Shown here in pieces: positions 33,469 to 42,449 of a stretch of 64,000 bases of DNA. The first letter of the stretch is position 1; the number at the start of each line of letters is the position of its first letter. The notes under the pieces are model-generated. The model was not told where the DNA came from and did no database searches. It saw nothing but the letters and a program-made list of their open reading frames with translations. The position numbers were made by a program, and so were the translations under genes. Source of the stretch: Candidatus Thiomargarita nelsonii (lineage in GTDB: Bacteria > Pseudomonadota > Gammaproteobacteria > Beggiatoales > Beggiatoaceae); assembly GCA_000785145.2 (NCBI GenBank), contig JSZA02000019.1, forward strand, positions 1 through 64,000. Direction: 5' to 3'.

Positions 33469-33998
33469 CAAATACGCCTTGGGCAACATTGGCACTTTCA
33501 TAAACCAATAATTTCAATCAGCGCACGTCGTCCATCTTTGCGATGCTTTTCAAAAACGAGTCTAAAATCGATAAGGAAAACGGGGCACTATTATGACTAT
33601 TTGCTCGTTTATCAGCTAAATCCTACCAGTTATCCTGCACACACAAGAAAAGACACAATACATAGTATATATTGTATTTGTTTTATAAATTTCACCAATT
33701 AACTTTTTTTCAAGGATATTAGGCTATGTTAAAATATAATTCATTTATTGTGGTATTGCTGGCTTCGTTTTGCTTTGTTAGTCCGTCAGCGTCAGCGTTT
33801 GCGTTTGCTGGGACGATAACTGTAACTAAAGTTGTTAAGGGTGTGGGTACAGTTTCTAAGACTGTCGAAAATTCGGCCAAGGCTATTAAGATTTTTTGCC
33901 AAGATGCTGAAAATCAGAACAAATGTGCGGCTCAAGTTGGAACAACAGTGGGAGGTGGGATGGTTGGTGCTGCCATTTATTGGTTATTTAGTGATTGA
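33469..33998. repeat. Duplicated segment, copy 2
   Basis: This is the partner of 28893-29430. It includes 78 bases of DUF790 3' end (33469-33546), the shared non-coding middle and the intact small secreted gene. The two copies are in the same orientation 4.5 kb apart, enclosing the coiled-coil/nuclease pair. Confidence 0.85.
33726..33998 (+). CDS. Small secreted protein with C-terminal membrane helix
   Basis: This 90-residue protein starts MLKYNSFIVVLLASFCFVSP, a signal peptide with a likely cut after AFA. The mature part has TKVVKGVGTVSKTVENSAKA, two cysteines (IFCQDAENQNKCAA) that may form a disulfide, and a glycine-rich hydrophobic end GTTVGGGMVGAAIYWLFSD. AGGATATTAGGCT precedes the ATG. 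A broken paralogue is at 29154. It resembles small membrane-acting peptides, but no family is recognised. Confidence 0.55.
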   Translation: MLKYNSFIVVLLASFCFVSPSASAFAFAGTITVTKVVKGVGTVSKTVENSAKAIKIFCQDAENQNKCAAQVGTTVGGGMVGAAIYWLFSD

Positions 33999-34011
33999 GG
34001 ATAAGATCGTT

Positions 34012-34078
34012 CAGGGTGCGTCCTACCTCTCTCCATGCACAGTTGAGCTACACCGACAAAAATGTGCGTGGGAGCCAC
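34012..34078. repeat. Degenerate GTAGGGTGCGT repeat
   Basis: cagggtgcgtcctac is followed by tctccatgcacagttgagc (as at 27145) and gtgcgtgggagccacc. The right arm is degenerate. Confidence 0.55.
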
Positions 34079-34118
34079 CATTTATGCTAAATTTACCCAA
34101 GGTATTGGATAAAAAAAA

Positions 34119-34430
34119 ATGATAATACCAAATAACATAAGCGACGTTTTGCCACCTATTCGCCCCGGACAACAGGGACATAGTCCAGATCGCTCCCCTT
34201 ATCGGGTAACGCTGATGGATATTGTGGATCGCTTTTCTCACTCCCCTGAAAGGAGACTGATATTAAACGGCTTTTTGGATTATAGGGCAGCCATTCATCA
34301 AATCGGGTTGAACAACGGGTTTCAATGGCTGGATGGTAGGCGATTGAAAACAGTCAAAACCGCCCACTTCGTGATGTTGATGTCGTTACTTTCTTTCACA
34401 TGCCAGAGAATATGGATGCCCTCGTCAAAA
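34119..34430 (+). pseudogene. Broken nucleotidyltransferase-like (DUF6932-type) gene
   Basis: The first frame reads SPYRVTLMDIVDRFSHSPER then RLILNGFLDYRAAIHQIGLN and GFQWLDG. In another frame it continues AIENSQNRPLRDVDVVTFFH and MPENMDALVK. In proteins of this kind (memory) FQWLDGSF.E.IE...RPPRDVDVVTFF is continuous, and RDVDVVTFF carries the paired acidic residues of a nucleotidyltransferase core. A small deletion near 34340 shifted the frame. The 3' part is replaced by an RND pump fragment. Confidence 0.55.
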
Positions 34431-34605
34431 TGACAGTGACTGTGATCTGATCCAACGCAAACGTGGGGTATATTTGCGTATTGAGTTGACCCAACGCCGA
34501 GATTCCTGCCATAATCATCATCAGCATTAAGAGATTAGCAGCGACTTTGTGCTGGGCAAAGAGGCTAATGAGATTTTGTTGGTGTTTAAAAGGTTGTAAG
34601 GTCAT
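34431..34605 (-). pseudogene. N-terminal fragment of an RND efflux pump
   Basis: The minus strand reads LISLFAQHKVAANLLMLMMI then MAGISALGQLNTQIYPTFA and LDQITVTV. This is the first transmembrane helix and the start of the first pore domain of RND transporters. The remaining ~950 residues are absent and the fragment abuts the broken gene at 34119-34430. Minus-strand codons MLLCFHKPDDKDFKAKIL, then SLVQATGA and a stop (about 34633-34710), are another unidentified 3' gene end. Confidence 0.65.
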
Positions 34606-34726
34606 ATAAGTACTGAACCAGCAACTATTTAAGCCCCTGTAGCTTGGACTAAGGATAGGATTTTAGCTTTAAAGTCTTTATCGTCAGGTTTGTGGAAACA
34701 GAGTAACATTAATACAAAGGATGAGA

Positions 34727-35370
34727 TTAGCTGATTAATTCTTTTCTAAAACGTTTATTCAAAAAATGCACTATCATTTGGCAATAGGGCTTATATTTTT
34801 TGCATTTTTCTTTAGTTTCGTAAGCCTGAATTTTTTGGTAAACGGCTTGAATTGGCCATACGGCTTTTTTACCTTTTATCCGAGTCAATTCTTGAATGAC
34901 TGTATTCAGTGCCTTTTTACGATTATTAATCAAGGTTTGTGTATTTAAATTCAATATATTATTCAAATCGTTATCAATAATAGGATCATCAGAGTAAATT
35001 CTACCATTGCTACTATATTTCAGGTATTGCTCACAGTTTTTTTGACTATCGGCTGGATTAATAATGATTTCTTTATCACCTTTGCGTGTATCGCAATGTT
35101 GTAATTGACGCGGATTGCCTTCATTGCCTTCACAAGCTGCCAGTAAGTTCCGATAATCCAATTGTAATTTAGTATATTGACTCTGTGGTTTCCAATGTTC
35201 AATCTTCATCCGTTCAGCACTAATACGCTGCATACAATAGCAACAAATATAGCCTTGTTCCTCAAGCAGAAACTCACGCAATTTTTCCGATAATCCTCAT
35301 AACAGGCATCAGCTTGTTTGCGATAAATAAGCATAGAATCGGGCGCATTACCTTTGATAATATGTTTCAT
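34727..35370 (-). pseudogene. Septu PtuB-like HNH endonuclease with a frameshift
   Basis: The start ATG lies one base past the ATPase stop and gives MKHIIKGNAPDSMLIYRKQ then ADACYEDYRK. The frame is then lost at a run of five A (about 35283-35287). One more A would restore EDYRKKLREFLLEEQGYICC. The remainder (34727-35281) has CCYCMQRI, IEHWKPQSQY and the LDYRNLLAACEGNEG segment of TIGR02646/PtuB-type HNH proteins. The position downstream of an ATPase and the sequence fit Septu or retron-associated HNH nucleases. It may be a real lesion, a phase-variable tract or a sequencing error. Confidence 0.75.
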
Positions 35371-35371
35371 A

Positions 35372-36643
35372 TTAATCTTTCATAAAGTTGATCACTGTTT
35401 CGCTATGTACAATATCTGGATCATTAGCACCTAAAAACAGTTCAGAAAGTTTTTTAAAATAGGCTTGTGCTTGTTCTAATTCTCCATTATCAATCAAATC
35501 GTAACCTTCATTGAGTTTTTGCTGCATTTCTTCTGGACGTTGTGTCACTCCCATTAATTCATATAAAAGAGAATTGGTATCTCTGCCAAAAGTATGGGGT
35601 ATATTTTTCACCGCTTTAAAATCTTCTAAAATCACCACATTTTGCGGTGACACCTGACTTAATACCAAAGGAGAATGCGTGGTGACAATGAATTGACAAT
35701 TGGGAAATGTTTTTTGCAATTGTGGAATAACAGCCCGTTGCCAGCGTGGGTGCAAATGCAAATCCACTTCATCAATTAATACCACCCCATTACCTAATAA
35801 TGGATTTTTTCGGTGTGGATTAGCTATGGCTAAACGACGTGCTAAATCCGCTACCAAGGATAATAAGGTTTTTTCACCTGATGACAATTGATTAATATTT
35901 AAAGGAATTTCATCTTTATGGATAATAATTTCACCGCTGGGATTATTGAGCCAATTAATAGATAAGTGATTAAATTGCTGATTATCAAAACTCAAAATTT
36001 GGTAAATGGCATCGCGCACTACATTAATAACTAGGTTTTCGCCCAATTGCTTTTCAATGTTTTCTTGCCACTTGTACCAATTAAAAAAGCTGATAAAATC
36101 AAAGCTATTACTATCTAAAGCCTTATCATAAGCAGTCCAAACTGAAGTATCAAAATCATCGCTGGCATTTTTAAAATCAATGGTATTTACTGGCGCATTA
36201 CTGGCAGGATAATAAACCATTAATGGCAGATTAAATTCTGTTTGACTATAAAAACGCCCAATTAATTCATTTAACTGGCTAAAATCGCAGTGTTTTAAAC
36301 CCAGTTGCTCACCCAAACTGTTTTCCCACCAAAACTCCTGATTAGCAAAAGATAAAAACAGTGTATTAATTGATTTTTTTGTCCCCGTTTTAATATCCAA
36401 GCTACCAAAAACCTTTCTCAATTCTTTCCTCTCGCCATTCGCTCTAATTTTATTTTCAAAATCCGTGAGCAACTTAGCAATACAGTCTAAAATAGCCGTT
36501 TTGCCCGAACCATTTTTGCCTATCAAAACCGTTAAATCCGCTTGTAATGCCAATTCCAGTTTATCAAACCCTCTAAAATTTTCCAAAGAGAGTTTTTTAA
36601 GCCTGAGTTCGGGCTGAAATATTTCAAATTTGTTTTTGTTCAT
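35372..36643 (-). CDS. Septu PtuA-like ATPase
   Basis: This 423-residue RecF/OLD-like ATPase has Walker A GKNGSGKT (42-49), signature LSSGEKTLL (about 253-261), Walker B VVLIDEVDLHLHP (about 284-296) and the TTHSPLVLSQ switch. The C-terminal part (RDTNSLLYELMGVTQRPEEM; YFKKLSELFLGANDPDIVH) matches the ATPases that accompany PtuB-type HNH nucleases. In Septu the ATPase complex restrains the nuclease until phage infection. No reverse transcriptase or retron RNA was seen nearby, so a stand-alone Septu-like module is most likely. Confidence 0.8.
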   Translation of the reverse strand: MNKNKFEIFQPELRLKKLSLENFRGFDKLELALQADLTVLIGKNGSGKTAILDCIAKLLTDFENKIRANGERKELRKVFGSLDIKTGTKKSINTLFLSFANQEFWWENSLGEQLGLKHCDFSQLNELIGRFYSQTEFNLPLMVYYPASNAPVNTIDFKNASDDFDTSVWTAYDKALDSNSFDFISFFNWYKWQENIEKQLGENLVINVVRDAIYQILSFDNQQFNHLSINWLNNPSGEIIIHKDEIPLNINQLSSGEKTLLSLVADLARRLAIANPHRKNPLLGNGVVLIDEVDLHLHPRWQRAVIPQLQKTFPNCQFIVTTHSPLVLSQVSPQNVVILEDFKAVKNIPHTFGRDTNSLLYELMGVTQRPEEMQQKLNEGYDLIDNGELEQAQAYFKKLSELFLGANDPDIVHSETVINFMKD

Positions 36644-36781
36644 GTTTTTGTAATCTCATCAGTTTGACGGGGACGATCCCCTATTGCAACACCTACAATT
36701 TATCGGGTGTCTCGGTCAATCTCTTTAGGAATGACTATGATGGCTTCACCTTGAAAAAAATCATTTCGATGTCCGTTAAGT

Positions 36782-36836
36782 TGCAGGACGCGGAGCGTCC
36801 AGGCAGGCATTCCCACGCAGAGCGTGGGAACGAGGA
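36782..36836. repeat. Repeat gcaggacgcggagcgtcc plus cccacgcagagcgtggg hairpin
   Basis: This is the uninterrupted version of the repeat found broken at 27580-27780 and partly at 23824. It directly follows the DUF790 gene. Confidence 0.7.
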
Positions 36837-36843
36837 GTAAAGT

Positions 36844-38058
36844 TTAAACCGCACACTTTTCCACCGCCGCCAACACATCCTTCAGCACCGGTTTTTTCCG
36901 AAAAGTGAGGACTTCTCCTGCCGAAATTTCTTCAAATACCCCTTGGGCAACATTGGCACTTTCATAAACTAATAATATAAGATCACTGCGCCCTGCTTCA
37001 CGAATTTTTCGCAATTTTCGTTGCAAATATTGGGGATGCCAAAAGCCAATGATTTCAATCAGCGCACGTCGTCCATCTTTGCGATGTGTCATAGAAAAAT
37101 CGGGTATCATCACCGTGTCACTCACCACAATCAGTTCATCCTCTCGCGCTAATTCCCATTTTCGTTTAGTTCCTCCATATTTTTCTTCAAATTCTGACGC
37201 AAAATCCGCTTCGAGCCGGCTATCAAATAGATTCGATGCCTTAAAATGGCTGCGTAAGGGGGTACGATCATCTAAGGTATAATGCAGCGCTTTCCTTTCA
37301 GGGAGATGTACTTCTGCATCCATGCGCCAACTTTTGCACAACAACAGGGCGGGTATAAATTTCGCAAATTGCAGACCATATCGAATCGTTGATTTTACAA
37401 AGGGTGAAATTGGTCCATGTAAGATAACGTTGTATCCATGTTCAGGGATTGGATAAACCGTGTGCATCAATTTAAAGAGCTTTATATATTTAAATAAGTC
37501 TTTGTAACCGTCACGTACAATAATATCGACTTCTCGCGTCCAATAGAATAAGCCCCGCGCTACTTCTAAATTATAACGGGCTATCAAGTCCACAGGATTT
37601 ATTATTTGTCCGGTGCTGAGTAATATCCTTTCTTCAAGTAAATCTGCAAATAAGGCTTGTTCAATCTGTTTAGGGCTGATGCCTAATTTTGTGGCGGTTT
37701 CTGCCACAGCTTGTTCTCGTGTCGTCACGGTCAATAAATCGCTTTTGATGGTGACTGGTCCTTGTTCAAACAGTGCCATCCGTAATTCGATTGGGTTGAT
37801 GGGCGGATCATGTCCAAAAACGCAGCGGCTCACTAAGACATTGGCTAATCCGCGAATGATGCGATAGTCCAAACTTTCACCCTCATAAGCCCGGAGCCCA
37901 TCATCCAATTCTCCTCGGCTACGTCCGATGTGTGCTTTGACGAAGAGTATTAAGTCATTCGCTATCTTTAAATAGTGATAATCTTGAGGCAAGGCGAGCG
38001 GTATGACTTGATTTCCCCGTTTTTTGAGGCGGGGCAGGATGAGTTCAGATTTAAGCAT
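36844..38058 (-). CDS. DUF790 (Bax1-like) nuclease-family protein
   Basis: The 404-residue protein has the DUF790 layout. An N-terminal region (MLKSELILPRLKKRGNQVIP) and helical middle are followed by a C-terminal PD-(D/E)XK-like part: SRLEADFASEFEEKYGG, VMIPDFSMTHRKDGRRALIE and IIGFWHPQYLQRKLRKIREA. In archaea Bax1 proteins partner the XPB helicase in nucleotide excision repair; here no XPB gene is adjacent. Its ATG directly follows the recN stop (TAAATG), so it is probably in the nadK-recN transcript. Its 3' end is the source of at least four scattered copies at 23237, 27783, 28893 and 33469. Confidence 0.85.
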   Translation of the reverse strand: MLKSELILPRLKKRGNQVIPLALPQDYHYLKIANDLILFVKAHIGRSRGELDDGLRAYEGESLDYRIIRGLANVLVSRCVFGHDPPINPIELRMALFEQGPVTIKSDLLTVTTREQAVAETATKLGISPKQIEQALFADLLEERILLSTGQIINPVDLIARYNLEVARGLFYWTREVDIIVRDGYKDLFKYIKLFKLMHTVYPIPEHGYNVILHGPISPFVKSTIRYGLQFAKFIPALLLCKSWRMDAEVHLPERKALHYTLDDRTPLRSHFKASNLFDSRLEADFASEFEEKYGGTKRKWELAREDELIVVSDTVMIPDFSMTHRKDGRRALIEIIGFWHPQYLQRKLRKIREAGRSDLILLVYESANVAQGVFEEISAGEVLTFRKKPVLKDVLAAVEKCAV

Positions 38059-39723
38059 TTATTTTGCGCCACTCCGTTGCAACATTTCTTGTGCATGTGC
38101 CAAAGTTTGCGAAGTCATTTCCACGCCGCCTAACATACGTGCAATTTCTTCAACACGTTGTTGATTATCTAAAACGGTAATGCAAGTTTGGGTACTTTGT
38201 TGCTTAAAAGTTTTGCTGACTTGTAAGTGATGATGCCCTTGGCAAGCCACTTGTGGTAAGTGGGTGATGCACAAGACTTGTCGTTGTTGCCCTAAATGAT
38301 TTAATAGTTGTCCGACAATTTCAGCAACGCCACCGCCTATGCCGACATCAACTTCATCAAATACTAAGATGGGTACGCCGCTGCGTTGTGCCGTAATGAC
38401 TTGTATGGCTAAGCTAATCCGCGATAATTCGCCGCCCGATGCGACTTGATTCAATGGTTTAGGCGGATGTCCGGGATTGGTTGAGACTAGAAATTCAATC
38501 CTATCGGTGCCTGTTGGCGTAGGGAGCGTGTCTTCATTGGGATTGACCGTAATCTCTAAGCGTCCCCCTGTCATGCCCAGTTGATACATTTCGGCACAAA
38601 TTTGTTGAGATAATCGTTGCGCTGTTTGGAGGCGCTGATCATGCAAAGCTTCGGCGGCGATGCGATAGTCTTGCAAGGCTTGTGCGAGTTGAGTCTCCAA
38701 ACGGGTCGCATTTTCTTCATAATTTTCTAATTCATTCAATTGTTGAATCATTTGTTCAAAATGCGCGGGCAAATCGACAAATCGGATTCTATGTTTGCGT
38801 GCTATATCTTGAAGCGTGGCAATTTGTTGTTGAACTTCTTCTAAACGGGCAGAGTCAATATCTAAATGATGCAGATAATGGCGCAATTCTCCCACCGCTT
38901 CTTGTGTTTGAATGATGGCATTTTCTAATAATGTCGTGATATTACTGAGCTGAGAATCATGTTGTTGCACTTCTTCTAAAAAGTGATTCGCTTGGCTGAG
39001 AGCAGATAATGTTGATCCGCTTTCACTTTCATCATTATCAAGTAGCGATAGCGCACGTTGACTGTTATCTAATAATTTCTGGGCATTGGCTAAGCGGTGA
39101 AGTTCTTTATCCAGACGATCTATGGCTTCTGTGGTTAATTCAAAGGGTTCAAGTTCTTGTACTTGATAACGCAAAAAGGCAATTTTAGCTTCACGATCTT
39201 CTCCGCCCAAAGCATCTAGGGCTGTTTTGCATGAATTCCAACGTTGATAAATTTGCATGACTTGTTCTAAAACACTTTTATCGTCTGCCATTTCATCGAC
39301 TAATTGACGTTGTTGTTCATTTTTGAGCAAAGATTGATGAGCATGTTGCCCATGAATATCTATTAAATATTCACCTAATTTGCGTAAAGTTTGCATTGAA
39401 ACGGGCTGATCATTGATATAGCCCCGTGATCGTCCATTGTGATTGATCACGCGACGCACAATACATTCGTCGCCATGGTTCAAATTTTCTTGTTGCAACC
39501 AGGTCAGTGCAGTGGATGGCAATGTGAAGACGGCATTAACTTGTGCGGTGCCTTGTCGCACAATACTGCTATCAGCTCTTTCACCGAGTACGAGGCTGAG
39601 GGCATCAATTAAAATGGACTTACCAGCACCCGTTTCACCGCTGATGATGGTGAGCCCAGTGTCTAGGTGCAATTTCAACTGTTCAACAATGGCAAAATTT
39701 TCAATCTGTAAATAGTGCAACAC
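38059..39723 (-). CDS. recN: DNA repair ATPase RecN
   Basis: The 554-residue SMC-like protein (E. coli 553) has Walker A GETGAGKS near residue 30, long coiled coils and the C-terminal signature VASGGELSRISLAIQ and Walker [15 protein letters not shown]. It holds broken DNA ends during double-strand-break repair. It follows nadK by 35 bases, the usual gammaproteobacterial arrangement, and is followed without a gap by the DUF790 gene. Bases 38206-38402 have a second copy at 21522-21718. Confidence 0.95.
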   Translation of the reverse strand: MLHYLQIENFAIVEQLKLHLDTGLTIISGETGAGKSILIDALSLVLGERADSSIVRQGTAQVNAVFTLPSTALTWLQQENLNHGDECIVRRVINHNGRSRGYINDQPVSMQTLRKLGEYLIDIHGQHAHQSLLKNEQQRQLVDEMADDKSVLEQVMQIYQRWNSCKTALDALGGEDREAKIAFLRYQVQELEPFELTTEAIDRLDKELHRLANAQKLLDNSQRALSLLDNDESESGSTLSALSQANHFLEEVQQHDSQLSNITTLLENAIIQTQEAVGELRHYLHHLDIDSARLEEVQQQIATLQDIARKHRIRFVDLPAHFEQMIQQLNELENYEENATRLETQLAQALQDYRIAAEALHDQRLQTAQRLSQQICAEMYQLGMTGGRLEITVNPNEDTLPTPTGTDRIEFLVSTNPGHPPKPLNQVASGGELSRISLAIQVITAQRSGVPILVFDEVDVGIGGGVAEIVGQLLNHLGQQRQVLCITHLPQVACQGHHHLQVSKTFKQQSTQTCITVLDNQQRVEEIARMLGGVEMTSQTLAHAQEMLQRSGAK

Positions 39724-39758
39724 GTTTTTTCAGTTATCAGTTATTAGTTATAATTTGA

Positions 39759-40619
39759 CTAACTCCAATCCAATTTCGCACGTAGCGTGGCATAATGATC
39801 ATGTTTTTGTGGATGGATCAAGCGAATAGTGTGCTGTTTTTCAATGACAATGCGATCACCTGGCAGAAGTCTCTGACATAACAGACCATCCCCGTCTAAT
39901 TGTGCCTCTCCCATTTGCTCAGGGTCTATGGTAATTTGTATGCAACTATCACCATCAACCACAAGTGGGCGGTTGCTAAGTGTATGAGGGCAAATCGTTA
40001 CCAGTAGTAAAGCATTCAAAGAAGGATATAAGAGAGGTCCACCCGCTGAAAGTGTATAGGCGGTCGAGCCCGTGGGCGTTGCCACCACTAAACCATCAGC
40101 ACGTTGACGATTGACAAAATGTCCATTAATCGTGGTTTCAAAGGTGATCATGTGTGATATCGTACTGCGATAAATCACTATATCATTCAAAGCATTACAA
40201 AATGTAAGGCAATGGTTATTGCGATGGACTTGTGCAGAAATTAAAAAGCGATCTTCTTCAATAAAAGCACCGTCTAAAATCTCAGCTAAATATTTATCCA
40301 TTTCTGTTGGATAAATATCGGTCAAAAAGCCCAAGTGTCCTAAATTAATACCCAATAAGTTTACATCATGTTTGGCTAATGAACGAGCCGCCTGTAATAG
40401 GGTACCATCTCCGCCAACCACAATGATCAAATCGCAGCGGGCAGCTAATGCCTCTACATTAACAGCAATGCTCAAATTCATTTGGGGCAATAGGCTTGCA
40501 CTAAGGGAGTCGATCACTATATCCAGTTGACGTTTGTGCAAAAAATCGACCAAGGTTTCTAGGCAATCTTTAACTTTTGGCTCACCCCGTTTGGCAATAA
40601 GCCCTATTTTTTTAAACAT
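39759..40619 (-). CDS. nadK: NAD kinase
   Basis: This 286-residue enzyme phosphorylates NAD to NADP. The GGDGTLL motif (VVGGDGTLLQAARSL), LGINLGHLGFLTD and the TPTGSTAYTLSAGGP loop are all present. The length is normal (E. coli 292). It is transcribed away from hrcA, with 62 bases between the two starts holding both promoters. Confidence 0.95.
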   Translation of the reverse strand: MFKKIGLIAKRGEPKVKDCLETLVDFLHKRQLDIVIDSLSASLLPQMNLSIAVNVEALAARCDLIIVVGGDGTLLQAARSLAKHDVNLLGINLGHLGFLTDIYPTEMDKYLAEILDGAFIEEDRFLISAQVHRNNHCLTFCNALNDIVIYRSTISHMITFETTINGHFVNRQRADGLVVATPTGSTAYTLSAGGPLLYPSLNALLLVTICPHTLSNRPLVVDGDSCIQITIDPEQMGEAQLDGDGLLCQRLLPGDRIVIEKQHTIRLIHPQKHDHYATLRAKLDWS

Positions 40620-40681
40620 AATTTTTAGCTTAGGTGGAAAAATGCAAAGATACTATTTTAACAATAATATGGTGAGATCAT

Positions 40682-41725
40682 ATGCTCAGTTATAACAAAA
40701 TAAGTGAACGTGCCCAACACTTGTTGAAAGTGTTAGTCAATCGTTATATCCGTGAAGGACAACCGATTGGTTCACGCACATTGTCACGCGATGCTGCCCT
40801 CGATCTTAGCCCCGCTACCATCCGTAATGTGATGGCTGATTTGGAAGAAATGGGTTTGGTGAGTTCTCCGCATACATCGGCAGGGCGTATTCCTACGGTG
40901 CGTGGTTATCGGTTATTTGTTGATACGCTATTGCAAGTTAAACCTTTGAATCGTGAAGAAGAACAGCATTTGCGTCGCCAGTTTATACCAAAATACAACA
41001 ATCAGCGTTTGCTGGAGCAAACTTCTAATTTATTATCAGAAACTACCCATTTAGCCAGTGTGGTTATGTTAGCTCGACACGATTATAAAGCTTTGCGTCA
41101 AGTTGAATTTCTATCTCTCTCCAAAAAACGTGTTTTGGTTATATTGGTGTTTAACGAACAGAATGTCGAAAATCGCATTATACACACCAGCCGCACATAC
41201 TCTCCAGCCCAATTGCAAAGTGCCGCCAATTATTTGAATGAGGCTTTTGTTGGTAAAGATATTAAAAATGTGCGTGAAGATTTATTACGTGAGTTGCGAG
41301 AAACCCGCGAAAATATGGATAAAATGATGCTTGCCGTCATCGAAATGGCAGAGAAAGCTTTTGAGAATAAGGATAGCGAGCCACACGATTTTGTGATGGC
41401 TGGGCAAACTAATCTCATGGAAGTGGCCGAATTGTGTCAGGCGGAAAAATTACGTGATTTATTTGTGGCTTTTAACGAAAAGCGCGATATTTTGCATTTA
41501 CTTGATCAAGCGATCAAGACTCAAAATCTACAGATTTTTATTGGCGAAGAGTCAGGCTATGAGGTGTTATATGATTGTAGCGTGATTACTTCTCCTTATA
41601 CCGTCAAAGGCTCTGTGATTGGCGTACTCGGCGTGATTGGTCCAACGCGGATGCCTTATGAACGGGTCATTCCAATTGTCGATTTAACTGCTAAATTACT
41701 TGGCTCAGCCTTGAACCATCACTAA
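40682..41725 (+). CDS. hrcA: Heat-shock repressor HrcA
   Basis: The 347-residue protein has a winged helix at its N-terminus (GSRTLSRDAALDLSPATIRN; MADLEEMGLVSSPHTSAGRI) and the C-terminal GAF-like dimer domain ending in GVLGVIGPTRMPYERVIPIV. HrcA represses heat-shock genes at CIRCE operators. I see no clear CIRCE palindrome upstream of hrcA or grpE in this window, so its target may be groESL elsewhere. GGTGAGATC precedes the ATG. Confidence 0.95.
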   Translation: MLSYNKISERAQHLLKVLVNRYIREGQPIGSRTLSRDAALDLSPATIRNVMADLEEMGLVSSPHTSAGRIPTVRGYRLFVDTLLQVKPLNREEEQHLRRQFIPKYNNQRLLEQTSNLLSETTHLASVVMLARHDYKALRQVEFLSLSKKRVLVILVFNEQNVENRIIHTSRTYSPAQLQSAANYLNEAFVGKDIKNVREDLLRELRETRENMDKMMLAVIEMAEKAFENKDSEPHDFVMAGQTNLMEVAELCQAEKLRDLFVAFNEKRDILHLLDQAIKTQNLQIFIGEESGYEVLYDCSVITSPYTVKGSVIGVLGVIGPTRMPYERVIPIVDLTAKLLGSALNHH

Positions 41726-41747
41726 TTTATCCCTATTACTGCCCCTT

Positions 41748-41774
41748 GTCCAAAGCTAAAGCTTTGGACTCCAA
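41748..41774. repeat. Palindromic repeat gtccaaagctaaagctttgg
   Basis: This variant of the GGAGTCC palindrome family lies in the 77-base gap between hrcA and grpE. Similar copies lie between dnaK and dnaJ and after dapB, so the hairpins punctuate the operon and may affect mRNA processing. Confidence 0.7.
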
Positions 41775-41802
41775 AATTCGTTAACTTTCAGTGGGAGTTT
41801 CT

Positions 41803-42393
41803 ATGAGTAATGATGAGTCAGTTCAGGCAGAGCAAACAAAAACCACGCCGCCAACTGATCAAGTGAGTGATGAGTCGCCTGAGTCCCCCTCCATCGAGGA
41901 TTTAACCCGTCAGTTAGCGGAAGCCACAGAAAAAGCGGATAATCATTGGGAAAGTCTGCTCCGTAAACAAGCGGAGTACGATAATTTACAAAAACGCATG
42001 GCACGCGATTTAGAAAAGGCGCGTAAATATGCCTTAGAAAAATTTGCCACTGATTTGCTTGCGGTTAAAGACAGCATGGAATTAGGCATAGAGGCGGCTG
42101 CTCAATCAGAAACCAAGCTTGAAGTTGTGCGTGAAGGGATGGATTTGACCTTAAAAATGTTGACTGACACTTTGTCAAAATTTGATATTGTGGAAATTAA
42201 TCCCCTCAATGAAAAATTTAATCCGCAATGGCACGAAGCGATGGTGATGCAGCCCTCAGCGGATGCAGAAGAGGGGACCGTCTTACATATCCATCAAAAA
42301 GGCTATCAACTCAATGATCGCCTATTGCGTCCCGCACGGGTGGTGGTCGCACAGGCTGTTAAAGCAGAAGATCCGATTGAAAATGAAGCTTAA
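41803..42393 (+). CDS. grpE: Nucleotide exchange factor GrpE
   Basis: This 196-residue protein releases ADP from DnaK. It has the N-terminal acidic region, the long helix ([20 protein letters not shown]) and the C-terminal [20 protein letters not shown] beta domain. The ATG at 41803 follows GGGAG; an in-frame start at 41791 would include the ribosome site. It precedes dnaK by 56 bases. Confidence 0.95.
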   Translation: MSNDESVQAEQTKTTPPTDQVSDESPESPSIEDLTRQLAEATEKADNHWESLLRKQAEYDNLQKRMARDLEKARKYALEKFATDLLAVKDSMELGIEAAAQSETKLEVVREGMDLTLKMLTDTLSKFDIVEINPLNEKFNPQWHEAMVMQPSADAEEGTVLHIHQKGYQLNDRLLRPARVVVAQAVKAEDPIENEA

Positions 42394-42449
42394 CACCCTA
42401 TATCAACGCATTAAATCAAAAACGCTACTTTAATAAGGAAAATAGATTT

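Noticed and set aside
34727..36643. Retron with ATPase and HNH effectors
   Set aside because: No reverse transcriptase gene or retron RNA-like structure is visible near the pair.
40620..40681. CIRCE operator for HrcA
   Set aside because: No TTAGCACTC-type inverted repeat was found upstream of hrcA, grpE or dnaK.
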